Shown piece after piece: positions 43,748-51,823 of a DNA stretch of 52,755 bases. Under the pieces are notes generated by a model. The model was not told the origin of the DNA and made no database searches. It saw only the letters and a program-made list of their open reading frames with translations. The first letter of the stretch is position 1; the number at the start of each line of letters is the position of its first letter. The translations under genes were made by a program, and so were the position numbers. This stretch comes from an uncultured Granulosicoccaceae bacterium (GTDB lineage: Bacteria; Pseudomonadota; Gammaproteobacteria; Granulosicoccales; Granulosicoccaceae), in contig CALHOU010000135.1 of assembly GCA_938035945.1 (NCBI GenBank), forward strand, positions 1 through 52,755. The letters run 5' to 3'.

Positions 43748-44158
43748 CTATAGGTGTCGAACCACGTAAACCGTGGCGATCGCGCTGAGCATAAAAACGA
43801 TGGTCGCGACCAACGATCTAGTCGAATGTCTTGATAGTCCGCACACACCATGACCCGATGTGCAGCCATTGCCGGTGACAGTGCCGACTCCAACAATTAA
43901 TCCGCCGATTAATAAAACGGCCGGGTTTTTCGTGATCGTGATTTCAGGAAATTGCCCGCTTATAAGCATGGCAACAACAGGCGAAAGAACAGTGCCCAGC
44001 ACAAAAAGTGCTCGCCATTGCCAGTCAACAGCGATTGGCGGAAGTAGTCTGTTAACGATGCCGCTAACACCCATGATGTTACCGTGTGCTGCCATTAAAA
44101 GTACGGCGGCAAATCCGATCATAGCGCCACCGAGTAGGGCCAGCAAATAGTCGTGCAT
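43748..44158 (-). CDS. YeeE/YedE family sulfur transporter half
   Basis: 136 residues with four membrane helices. GGAMIGFAAVLLMAAHGNIMGVSGI and GVGTVTGNGCTSGHGVCGLSRHSTRS are the classic YeeE/YedE motifs, the second with two cysteines. It leads a two-gene unit with the DUF6691 half. No rhodanese, persulfide dioxygenase or ArsR regulator gene, the usual companions, is beside it. Substrate, thiosulfate or another sulfur form, is by family only. Confidence 0.88.
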   Translation of the reverse strand: MHDYLLALLGGAMIGFAAVLLMAAHGNIMGVSGIVNRLLPPIAVDWQWRALFVLGTVLSPVVAMLISGQFPEITITKNPAVLLIGGLIVGVGTVTGNGCTSGHGVCGLSRHSTRSLVATIVFMLSAIATVYVVRHL

Positions 44159-44195
44159 TGAAGTGATGCTCTTTTGTTTTATAAAAATAGTTGTA

Positions 44196-44207
44196 ACTAA
44201 TGTTAGT
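44196..44207. promoter_or_regulatory. small inverted repeat upstream of the YeeE/YedE pair
   Basis: ACTAA-TG-TTAGT, 38-49 nt upstream of the start codon at 44158, in promoter position on the minus strand. Arms are only 5 bp, so chance is quite possible. Sulfur-responsive ArsR-type repressors often bind such AT-rich dyads before genes of this family. Confidence 0.25.
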
Positions 44208-44306
44208 CGACTCGCTCTAAATAAATATTAAAGTCAATAAACTTTTTGATACAAAAATTTTATTACGCATACTGCGTCACTAATCAGTCGCGTAGCCGCT
44301 ATGGGT

Positions 44307-44318
44307 GGTATTAATACC
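44307..44318. promoter_or_regulatory. perfect 12-bp palindrome upstream of the Fn3 lipoprotein gene
   Basis: GGTATTAATACC, about 80-90 nt before the lipoprotein start. It may be an operator; no regulator in the window is tied to it. Confidence 0.3.
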
Positions 44319-44398
44319 CAAAAGAAATCAATTTTCATTTGTCACCGGATTGATTGGTGCAGTAGAGTGTTCATCTATACGAACACGCGAGTTTGCTC

Positions 44399-45643
44399 AT
44401 GTTATTGCGCAATGCATTGTGTACAAGTTTTTTAAAATCAAATGTCTTTGGTGTTGTATTCATTTTATCCGCATGCGGCGGTTCCAGTCCTGACTCTCCG
44501 ACAAATGTCAGTAATACTTTGCCACTTGCTAATCCGGTGCCAATCACCAGTGCCGCCATGGATGGAACTGAACGCAGTCCCGTAAATGATGATCTCTCGC
44601 AAGGTGTGCCCGCACCAAGCGATCTTACGATAACAAACTTGCGATCCGGTTTCGTATCATTGCAATGGACCCCTTCCGTGGGTGATGTTAATCAACAGCA
44701 ACCAGAGGGCGATAGCGTTAGTTACTATCGAGTTTACCGAGACGGAGAAATATTGGTTGATGCCTTTTCCTCGTTTGTTGTAGATGCAAGTGCACCAATT
44801 GGTGAAGTGGTTTACTCCGTAGAGGCGGTAAAGTTTGTTACTGAGCCTGAATATGGTTTTACTCGCTCCGCTTTAGTTGATCTTGTCGTACAAGTGCCAT
44901 CAGCGCAGCAAGAAGCGGCTAATGTGGGCGGTGTAGAAATTAGTAATCATGTTTATGAAAGTGCCCTGGCCGATTTTCAGAACTGTGTTATCTCTCATGC
45001 ATACAAAAACGTAGCGCCCTTGTGTGTCAATGCACATGGCTACGCATGGCCATTAAATGCAGATGGTACACCGGGTGATGTATTGCACAACACACGTAGC
45101 ATAGCTGGCGACGTGATGGTCAGTGTGCGTAACAAAGAAGCCGAGTTTGGCCCTGTTCCGGGTAATCCTACCTGGACGTTGAAAATATTGAGCACCGGAG
45201 AAAATATTGTTCGCGATGTCACCCTTGGTGATGGAGACTTAAGTGAAAGTGAAGGCCATGTTGTTAATGGCACCGCAGTTGCAGACGATGGCACCGTTTT
45301 TATCTCAGGTACGCTATACCAAAGCTATCTTCCACGCTCACTGGCACCAAGCGCGGATTTGTTGCCGGTAATCAATGCATACTACATCGCCCAATACAAT
45401 TATTCGACGGGTGAGCAACTCCAGTTCAAACGTTTCTCTCTAAGTGAAGCGCCCGGTGCGCTTGCCTCGGCAAGCAATGGCGAATTAGAATTGCATCAAG
45501 CCGGTAAAGTCACATGGTATGACGCACAAAGCCTGACTCCGATTAAAAGTGTGCGTGTTACCGGCTACCCGATATTTAGCGATGAACGATCTGTGTATAC
45601 TCAATCGTTCGACCCTGATTCGTTTTTCCGCTTTGCTCTTTAA
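44399..45643 (+). CDS. fibronectin type III-like lipoprotein
   Basis: 414 residues from the ATG at 44399. The signal peptide ends in the lipobox LSAC, with the lipidated cysteine at about residue 25, followed by GGSSPDSP. Residues about 70-150 make an Fn3-like sandwich (PSDLTITNLRSGFVSLQW, then SVSYYRVYRDGEILVDAFSSFVVD and VVYSVEAV). The remaining 260 residues have alternating strand-like segments, perhaps a beta-propeller (AVADDGTVFISGTLYQS, SASNGELELHQAGKVTWYDAQ), without a family that I recognise. It should sit at the outer membrane or cell surface. Substrate binding or adhesion are possible. It ends right where a tandem repeat begins. Confidence 0.75.
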   Translation: MLLRNALCTSFLKSNVFGVVFILSACGGSSPDSPTNVSNTLPLANPVPITSAAMDGTERSPVNDDLSQGVPAPSDLTITNLRSGFVSLQWTPSVGDVNQQQPEGDSVSYYRVYRDGEILVDAFSSFVVDASAPIGEVVYSVEAVKFVTEPEYGFTRSALVDLVVQVPSAQQEAANVGGVEISNHVYESALADFQNCVISHAYKNVAPLCVNAHGYAWPLNADGTPGDVLHNTRSIAGDVMVSVRNKEAEFGPVPGNPTWTLKILSTGENIVRDVTLGDGDLSESEGHVVNGTAVADDGTVFISGTLYQSYLPRSLAPSADLLPVINAYYIAQYNYSTGEQLQFKRFSLSEAPGALASASNGELELHQAGKVTWYDAQSLTPIKSVRVTGYPIFSDERSVYTQSFDPDSFFRFAL

Positions 45644-45695
45644 GGCAGTTTTACTTTTAATGTCAGTTTTATTTTAACGTCAGTTTTATTTTAAT
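45644..45695 (+). repeat. 17-bp tandem triplication over an enoyl-CoA hydratase start codon
   Basis: Copies at 45644-45661 (18 bp, GGCAGTTTTACTTTTAAT), 45662-45678 and 45679-45695 (GTCAGTTTTATTTTAAY). It starts right after the lipoprotein stop and ends inside the ATG at 45694-45696 of the next gene. The first copy also ends in an ATG (45660), opening a five-codon frame that stops in the second copy. Confidence 0.88.
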
Positions 45696-46482
45696 GTCCA
45701 ATGAACTAGTCATACAGCTTGACGATCGCGGCGTATTGAATATTCGTATGAACCGACCTCAGGTTCATAATGCCTTCGACGAACATCAAATCGCACGGCT
45801 TACAGATGCGCTTAAACAGGCCGGTGCTAATCCAATGGTAAAAATAGTTGTGCTCGGGTCCGACGGCAAGCATTTTTGCGCAGGTGCCGACATCAACTAT
45901 ATGCAGCGTATGGGTGGCAACACGCGCGAGCAAAATGTTGACGATGCCGCTGCGCTAGCTGCGTTGATGCACACCTTAAATTACTTACCTAAACCCACAA
46001 TAATCAGAATCCAGGGAGCGGCCTATGGTGGTGCGGTTGGCCTGGTTTGCTGTAGCGATATCGCCATTGGCGCAACCTCATCCGTGTTCTCACTGAGCGA
46101 AGTGAAGATAGGTTTAGTCCCTGCGACAATAGGACCTTATGTTATCCGCGCAATTGGCCAGCGAGCCGCACGTCGATTGTTTATAACCGGCGAACGAGTC
46201 GCCGCTCATGCTGCTCGGGCCATGGGGCTGTTACACAGTGTGGTAGAAGATGAGCTACTCGATGATGCCATCGACGGTGTTATTGAATCGCTTTTAGATA
46301 ATTCGCCAAATGCGATGGCGGTCGCTAAGCAAGCGGTGTTTGATTTAACGGCCGATACCATCACTGACGATATTATTGAACGCTCGATTACAACGATTGC
46401 AGATATTCGCGAATCTGACGAGGGCAGGGAAGGTATTGCAGCGTTTTTAGAAAAGCGTAAACCGGGTTGGAAACAGGATTAG
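45694..46482 (+). CDS. enoyl-CoA hydratase (methylglutaconyl-CoA hydratase-like)
   Basis: 262 residues. Crotonase motifs: MNRPQVHNAFDEHQI, LGSDGKHFCAGADINYM, RIQGAAYGGAVGLVCCSDIAIGA, FSLSEVKIGLVPATIGPYVIRAIG (with the first catalytic-region glutamate) and GLLHSVV. The FSLSEVKIGLVPATI pattern is that of the LiuC/AtuE-type hydratases of leucine and terpenoid breakdown, but no liu genes flank it, so the substrate is uncertain. Its start codon is formed by the end of a tandem repeat, and no ribosome binding site is seen there. It could be read through from the lipoprotein gene 51 nt upstream. Confidence 0.9.
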   Translation: MSNELVIQLDDRGVLNIRMNRPQVHNAFDEHQIARLTDALKQAGANPMVKIVVLGSDGKHFCAGADINYMQRMGGNTREQNVDDAAALAALMHTLNYLPKPTIIRIQGAAYGGAVGLVCCSDIAIGATSSVFSLSEVKIGLVPATIGPYVIRAIGQRAARRLFITGERVAAHAARAMGLLHSVVEDELLDDAIDGVIESLLDNSPNAMAVAKQAVFDLTADTITDDIIERSITTIADIRESDEGREGIAAFLEKRKPGWKQD

Positions 46483-46509
46483 ATTCGCAACGGATGTAAT
46501 CAGTTGATT

Positions 46510-46534
46510 AAAAAAGGGCGCTCAAGGCGCCCTT
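46510..46534. terminator. hairpin terminator, best suited to the minus strand
   Basis: AAGGGCGC (46514-46521) pairs perfectly with GCGCCCTT (46527-46534), loop TCAAG. The A-run before it gives TTTTTT after the stem on the minus strand, so it would end transcripts from the CoA-transferase gene; it probably also stops the enoyl-CoA hydratase transcript. Confidence 0.7.
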
Positions 46535-46763
46535 CAAAGTACTACAGGAGGAGAAAAACCATACTAAACGCTGCATGTACAAACTAAACGTACAACACCA
46601 ATTCAGTACGGTCGCTATAGTATCAAATCAGATAGAAATAGATAGTATGAAACGTGTTCCGCTTACAAAGCGTAACACTGCAGTTACATAATCTTGCAAT
46701 CAACAATAAATACTGTTCAATAGTGCATTTAATTAATGTATTGATTAAAACTGATCTAACGTT

Positions 46764-47918
46764 TTATTCGAAAGCAGCGTTTTGATGTTCACCTAACATA
46801 GGTGAAGCCGAATCAGCTGCCATCACTTGCCCATTCATCATAATCGGTGTGCGTACACCTGGAACCCCGCCATTATCGACTAAGAGTTGACGGTGAATAA
46901 ACTGTGGATCGGTAAAGGCTTCTTGCACGGTATTAATCGGACCGGCGGGTACGACTGCATTTTCTAACGCAACTAAAAGGTCTGACTTATTCCATTTTTG
47001 CGTTGATTGATTAATGATTGGCATTAGTTCACTGCGGTGTTTTACGCGTAATGCATTGCTGACAAAGCGTTCATCGGTTTTAAGCACCGTTAACTCAATA
47101 CAATCGCAAAGTCGGTGAAATTGTGCATCATTACCAGTAGCAATGATGATATGGCCGTCACTGGTGGCAACGGTTTCATACGGGCATATGTTTGGGTGCA
47201 TGTTGCCCATGCGGGACGGCGAATTACCACTACTTAAGTAGTTCATGGCTTGATTAGCCAAAACTGCAGTCATGCAATCAAACAATGCCATATCAATATG
47301 CTGTCCAACACCGGTTTGTGCTCGAGAGCTGAGTGCGGCCTGAATTGCGATGACACTGTATAAACCAGTGAATACATCGGCAAATGCAACACCAATCTTT
47401 TGCGGTGAACCGTCGGCTTCGCCGGTTAAGTCCATGATGCCGCTCATGCCTTGAATCATAAAGTCATAGCCAGCACGACTTGCATAGGGGCCGGTTTGAC
47501 CAAAGCCTGTGATTGAACAGTAAATGAGCTTTGGATTTAAAGCATGCGCCGAATCATAGTCAAGACCAAACTGTTTTAAGCCACCTACCTTGTAGTTTTC
47601 AATCAGTACATCAGCGTTGCTGATCAGATTTTTAACGCGTTCTAGTTCATCAGCGTTTTTAAGATTGGCACTGATTGAACGTTTGCCGCGATTGCATGAG
47701 TGAAAATAAGCAGCAGAACTTTGCTCGCCTTGCTCAATATTGGGTGGGCCCCATTGACGAGTGTCATCGCCGGCCGGGCTCTCAATTTTAATTACATCAG
47801 CGCCAAGGTCAGCCAAGGTTTGCCCAGCCCATGGACCTGCCAGTATCCGCGCAAGTTCAACGACCTTTAAACCGGACAAGGGCGCGGTCGTAGTTGCGTT
47901 TGATTCGGTGGAGTGCAT
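46764..47918 (-). CDS. CaiB/BaiF family (class III) CoA-transferase
   Basis: 384 residues. KVVELARILAGPWAGQTLADLGADVIKIESP is the standard start, followed by DDTRQWGPP, RGKRSISANLKN and VLIENYKVGGLKQFGLDYDSA, where the active-site aspartate region (FxD) is at GYDFMIQGMSG. Class III CoA-transferases move CoA between carboxylic acids through acyl-enzyme anhydrides, in the cytoplasm. It lies 44 nt after the racemase-family gene in the same direction and beside an MmgE/PrpD gene, which suggests activation of a dicarboxylic or branched acid. The particular acid is not evident. Confidence 0.93.
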   Translation of the reverse strand: MHSTESNATTTAPLSGLKVVELARILAGPWAGQTLADLGADVIKIESPAGDDTRQWGPPNIEQGEQSSAAYFHSCNRGKRSISANLKNADELERVKNLISNADVLIENYKVGGLKQFGLDYDSAHALNPKLIYCSITGFGQTGPYASRAGYDFMIQGMSGIMDLTGEADGSPQKIGVAFADVFTGLYSVIAIQAALSSRAQTGVGQHIDMALFDCMTAVLANQAMNYLSSGNSPSRMGNMHPNICPYETVATSDGHIIIATGNDAQFHRLCDCIELTVLKTDERFVSNALRVKHRSELMPIINQSTQKWNKSDLLVALENAVVPAGPINTVQEAFTDPQFIHRQLLVDNGGVPGVRTPIMMNGQVMAADSASPMLGEHQNAAFE

Positions 47919-47962
47919 GTGTATTTGTTTACTCGATTCGGGTTGTGTTCTATTTAAATAAA

Positions 47963-48667
47963 TCAGGCCGCGCTTAATTGCTCAATATGCCAGGCTAAGG
48001 CTGCATTGCTCGAAATGATTGGGATGCCGTGTGTTTTACTCATGTCGTCGAGAATGCCCAATGTTCGTAAATTGGTGCACGAAGCAAAAATGGCATCGCA
48101 ACTGGCCTGGTTGGCAACATGCTCAACGGCCTGCACGATTGAATCGCTGGAAATTCTGCACACGTTATAGTCATGTTCTTCATAGAAAGAGGCGGACGCT
48201 ATAATATTAAATCCGTGTTCACTCATGTGCACGGCCATGGCTTGCGTAACTGAAGGAATATAGGGCGTTAACAAACCAATATTATTTGCATGCAAATTTT
48301 TCAAACGCGCTTTAACAGCAGTAATAGGGTTGGTGACTTTGGCGTTTGGAAATACTTGCCGCACACCTTGCTCAACCACTGATTCACCAATCATCGTAGC
48401 GCCTGATGTACAACAGTACGCCACGACTTCAATCGGCGCATGCTTTGGAAACAGGGCGCATACCTTTGGAATTTGCTCGCGCATTTCGAGCAAAGTTTCT
48501 TGGGTAACATTGTCTTTATTCGTAATGCGTGTGTGATACAAAGTGATGTGTTCGGGTAGCCAGGCACGTACTTCGGTTTCCACTACCTCGTCGGTCTGTA
48601 ACACAATCAAGCCGACGCACGCGCCACCTACGTTGTAGTCTTGTTTAATGTAGTCGAGCTTGTTCAC
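47963..48667 (-). CDS. Asp/Glu racemase superfamily protein (maleate isomerase / arylmalonate decarboxylase-like)
   Basis: I prefer the GTG at 48665-48667, giving 234 residues; the frame is open to 48730 without family resemblance, and no good ribosome binding site settles it. The two catalytic cysteines of the superfamily can be seen in AYCCTSGATMIG and FASCTNLRTL, and GLLTPYIPSVTQAMAVHM is typical of the maleate isomerase/AMDase branch. These enzymes isomerise, racemise or decarboxylate small di-acids without cofactor. It precedes the CoA-transferase gene in one transcript and is divergent from the MmgE/PrpD gene, 101 nt apart. Confidence 0.85.
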   Translation of the reverse strand: MNKLDYIKQDYNVGGACVGLIVLQTDEVVETEVRAWLPEHITLYHTRITNKDNVTQETLLEMREQIPKVCALFPKHAPIEVVAYCCTSGATMIGESVVEQGVRQVFPNAKVTNPITAVKARLKNLHANNIGLLTPYIPSVTQAMAVHMSEHGFNIIASASFYEEHDYNVCRISSDSIVQAVEHVANQASCDAIFASCTNLRTLGILDDMSKTHGIPIISSNAALAWHIEQLSAA

Positions 48668-48768
48668 TTTAGTACCCAATTTGTGCGTAATTGTGCAACT
48701 ATATGTGGCAATGGTTTGAATGTAAACCAAGCAATTCTCAACCCAATGTATTACGCAATTAATCCATT

Positions 48769-50076
48769 ATGTCCATCACTCAAAATCTGGTCACTCACAT
48801 TCGTAGTCGTGTTGTTCGCGCTGCCGACCGACATCACGCGGCGCTATTTATGCTCGATGCACTCGCAAGTGCTTACGCGGGGTCGTCAACGCCTGTGGGG
48901 CGAAAACTGATCAACTGGGGTCGGCACAGCGCCAATAGTGTGCGTGAGCAGTCATTCTTGATGGGGGCGCTCACCCACATCACAGAAACCGACGATCTAC
49001 ATCGTGCATCGGTAACTCACCCAGGGTGTGTTGTTGTCCCCGCCGTTTTAGCAGCAGTGCAGCGTAGTGAGGCAAGCGCTCACGATGTTCTAGACGCAAC
49101 ACTCAGTGGTTTTGAGGCCATGTGCCGCATTGGTCGAGCTGTCGGTCCTGCTCACTATAAGGTGTGGCATAACACGGCGAGCTGTGGGCCATTTGGTTCG
49201 GCGATGGCCTTAGCTGACTTATACAGTCTTTCTGATGAACAGTGCGTTCATGCCTTAGGCAATGCAGGCACACAATCATCTGGCCTTTGGCAATTTTTGA
49301 AAACCGGCGCGATGAGTAAACACTTGCATGCTGGGCGAGCCAGTGAGGCAGGTGTGTTGGCCGCTGAGCTTGCCCAATATGATTTTACCGGTGCACCGGA
49401 TATTCTTGAAGGTGAGCAGGGCGTATTCATTGCAATGTGCCCCGATGCAAATCCAGATGCAGTACTAGCCAACCCAGATGCCGTATGGGAATTGGTGCAA
49501 ACCTCGATAAAGCCGTGGCCATCATGTCGGCACACGCATCCAGCCATTGATGCCGCACTGGAACTCAACGCACAGCTGGGCAATGCCATCGTGGAAAGCG
49601 TTACCATTGACGCCTATAAGGCGGCGCTAAACATTTGTGATCGTCCAACAGTGACTAATGAGTATCAGGCGAAGTTTTCACTACAGCATTGCGTTGCAAC
49701 GGCGTTATCAAACGGGCGGGTCGGACTAGATTCCTTTTCTGCAAGCGCACGTGAAGCGGTTGACGAATTATTACCGAAAACAACAGTGCAATTATCAAAT
49801 GAAGTTGAAGCGCGTTACCCTGAGTCTTGGGGTGTAATTGTTTCGTGCAAACTAAGCGACGGCCGCGACTTGTCTTCGGTAAGAATTGATTGCAAGGGGG
49901 ACCCTGAATTACCGCTAAGCGATGATGAGATGATAAACAAAGCGCGGAGCCTGCTCGATTTTGGCGGCCTGTCCGCTGCTCAATCTGATGCAGTTGTGAA
50001 TGATGTGCTTGGGCTTGCGGACGGTGTTAGCAACAGTCATTTGATGGATGGGTTCATGCAACATATTATGCGTTAG
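48769..50076 (+). CDS. MmgE/PrpD family protein
   Basis: 435 residues, the usual length. LFMLDALASAYAGSSTPVG, GALTHITETDDLHRASVTHPGCVVVPAVLA, GFEAMCRIGRAVGPAHYKVWHNTASCGPFGSAMA, AGTQSSGLWQFLKTGAMSKHLHAGRASEAG and IKPWPSCRHTHPAIDA are the conserved blocks of the family, which includes 2-methylcitrate dehydratase, cis-aconitate decarboxylase and iminodisuccinate epimerase. Which reaction applies cannot be read from sequence. Position next to the racemase-family and CoA-transferase genes points to metabolism of a small dicarboxylic or tricarboxylic acid. Confidence 0.92.
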   Translation: MSITQNLVTHIRSRVVRAADRHHAALFMLDALASAYAGSSTPVGRKLINWGRHSANSVREQSFLMGALTHITETDDLHRASVTHPGCVVVPAVLAAVQRSEASAHDVLDATLSGFEAMCRIGRAVGPAHYKVWHNTASCGPFGSAMALADLYSLSDEQCVHALGNAGTQSSGLWQFLKTGAMSKHLHAGRASEAGVLAAELAQYDFTGAPDILEGEQGVFIAMCPDANPDAVLANPDAVWELVQTSIKPWPSCRHTHPAIDAALELNAQLGNAIVESVTIDAYKAALNICDRPTVTNEYQAKFSLQHCVATALSNGRVGLDSFSASAREAVDELLPKTTVQLSNEVEARYPESWGVIVSCKLSDGRDLSSVRIDCKGDPELPLSDDEMINKARSLLDFGGLSAAQSDAVVNDVLGLADGVSNSHLMDGFMQHIMR

Positions 50077-50115
50077 CTCTTTATACGAATATACCAGAGC
50101 TCAAAGCCAACATGA

Positions 50116-50152
50116 CTCCACGGGAATGGCAACTCGTGCGACGCCCGTGGAG
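50116..50152. terminator. 9-bp inverted repeat between convergent genes
   Basis: CTCCACGGG (50116-50124) and CCCGTGGAG (50144-50152) with a 19-nt loop. It lies between the stops at 50076 and 50165, where a terminator is expected, but there is no T-run on either side. Confidence 0.4.
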
Positions 50153-50164
50153 CAGATTCGGATA

Positions 50165-50791
50165 TTACATTGAGCCTTTTGCCGCACGAAGAACTGGATA
50201 GAACTGAGTAAATACAAAATCATCTGCCGCACTGGCAGCGTGACAGGCATTACACGATTCTGCGGGAAAAGCCTTTGCGGATTCCTCATATGGTTGTGGC
50301 TTATGCCCAAATGAGAAATAAGCCCAACCGCCAGGCATATCAGGAAAGCGTGTGGAATCTTTAACGGTTAGCTCTAAACCTGAAAACTCACCTTGCTGAA
50401 ATCCACGACCAGATACTTCTGTTGATGCACCAACAGCATCGTTATTGTTTTCATAGATAGTTGTTAGTTCTTTGGCTATCTGCGTCCCTTCAGGCCATTT
50501 GCCTGTGGCTGCGTACGCTTCGAATGCTGAAGGTTCAACATAGACGTTGTGGTACTCCGGGAAAGGCGCATTGCCTCCATTCAGAGCGTTGGGCGTTAAA
50601 GGCGCTCCCACAAACACCCAGCGCCGCCAATTGACGGGTTGTGCCACACTTCCATCATCATTGAATGATGCATGATTAACTTTACTTTCATTATCGTCGG
50701 CATACACTGTATTTGCGGCACACGATACAATACTCATAACACCGACTGCGGCGACACTGGCCAAAAGCAAACGACGTACTAAAATGGTCAT
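50165..50791 (-). CDS. cytochrome P460-family periplasmic protein
   Basis: 208 residues from the ATG at 50791 (TILVRRLLLASVAAVGVMSI); the frame extends to 50812. The start is an export signal; a cysteine in MSIVSCAANT makes lipidation possible. The mature domain has NWRRWVFVGAPLTPN, FPEYHNVYVEPSAF, GTQIAKEL and GWAYFSFG, which are typical of P460-fold proteins, and the C-terminal heme motif CNACH. Known members oxidise hydroxylamine or bind NO through a cross-linked heme, but many marine paralogues are uncharacterised. It stands alone, divergent from a LysR gene that could regulate it. Confidence 0.88.
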   Translation of the reverse strand: MTILVRRLLLASVAAVGVMSIVSCAANTVYADDNESKVNHASFNDDGSVAQPVNWRRWVFVGAPLTPNALNGGNAPFPEYHNVYVEPSAFEAYAATGKWPEGTQIAKELTTIYENNNDAVGASTEVSGRGFQQGEFSGLELTVKDSTRFPDMPGGWAYFSFGHKPQPYEESAKAFPAESCNACHAASAADDFVFTQFYPVLRAAKGSM

Positions 50792-50941
50792 AATATTGGT
50801 AACCCCTATCAAGAATTGAGTCGATGGATTATTCGACGTGTAACAATGCTAATTCTCGATGGGCTTTGGGTCCAATACCGATTAACTATCGAAGCCCAGC
50901 CAAAAGCTATAAGGATTTACGCACCTAAATGCACAGAGCTT

Positions 50942-51823
50942 ATGCAATTTAATCAGATCAACTATTTTCTTCGCACCTGCGATACGCTCAATTTTACGCG
51001 CGCTGCCGAACTTTGCCACGTGAGCCAGCCGTCGCTGAGTGCGGCTATACAAAAGCTTGAGGACGAGCTCGGTGGTGAGCTATTTTTACGGCAAGGCAGA
51101 AACATCACGCTCACCCCATTGGGTGTTGCAATGCGTACTCATTTGAGCCAAATAGAGGAAGCCCGAAACGCCGCTAACAGAACTGCTTCAGAAATAGTTC
51201 ATGGCCACGTAGACACGATTGATTTAGGCCTAATGTGCACATTGAGCCCAGAGCATCTACTATCGGCCATAGCATTGTTTGGCAAAACCCACCCCCAAGT
51301 AGAGCTTCTAGTGCACGATATCTGGGAAACCCGCGCCCAGGAACTACTGCTAACCGGCGCTATAGATTGCGTTATCGTCGCTCACACTCAAGATCTCCCC
51401 GAACGATTTACCGAACACAATTTAACTAATGAACCCATGCTACTCGCTTTGCACGAGTCACACCCATTGTGCAAGCAAGCTAATCTCACACTAGCCGACT
51501 TGCATGATCAACAATATGTTGATCGCTTACGTTGCGAGTTTAGAGAAATATTCTTTGAATCAATGGGTGCTCGCAATCTAAACGTAAAGACGGTCATGCG
51601 TTCAGAAAGAGAGGACTTGGTGAGAGAATCGATTTCGCAAGGTATTGGCGTATCGATCATGCCTAAAAGTGCAGCCATGAACGCAGGCCTTCAAACACGC
51701 GAGCTCACCGACATGAACATCGTGCGCAAAATCAGCGTGGTTACCGTTAAAGAGCGTGAATTAAAGCCGATCACGGAACAGTTTATTCAAATGGTTCGCT
51801 CAGCCTATAACGCCAAATGCTAA
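50942..51823 (+). CDS. LysR-type transcriptional regulator
   Basis: 293 residues from the ATG at 50942 (QFNQINYFLRTCDTLNFTRAAEL); the frame is open to 50816 but the family starts here. The winged helix-turn-helix comprises residues 1-60 (CHVSQPSLSAAIQKLEDELGGELFLR), then the linker helix, then the two-lobed co-inducer domain (GLMCTLSPEHLLSAI, LALHESHPLC, SISQGIGVSIMPKSA). It resembles OxyR-like or CbbR-like LysR proteins, with no decisive cysteine pair. It is divergent from the P460 gene with 150 nt between starts and overlaps the HNH gene by 4 nt at the 3' end. Confidence 0.93.
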   Translation: MQFNQINYFLRTCDTLNFTRAAELCHVSQPSLSAAIQKLEDELGGELFLRQGRNITLTPLGVAMRTHLSQIEEARNAANRTASEIVHGHVDTIDLGLMCTLSPEHLLSAIALFGKTHPQVELLVHDIWETRAQELLLTGAIDCVIVAHTQDLPERFTEHNLTNEPMLLALHESHPLCKQANLTLADLHDQQYVDRLRCEFREIFFESMGARNLNVKTVMRSEREDLVRESISQGIGVSIMPKSAAMNAGLQTRELTDMNIVRKISVVTVKERELKPITEQFIQMVRSAYNAKC

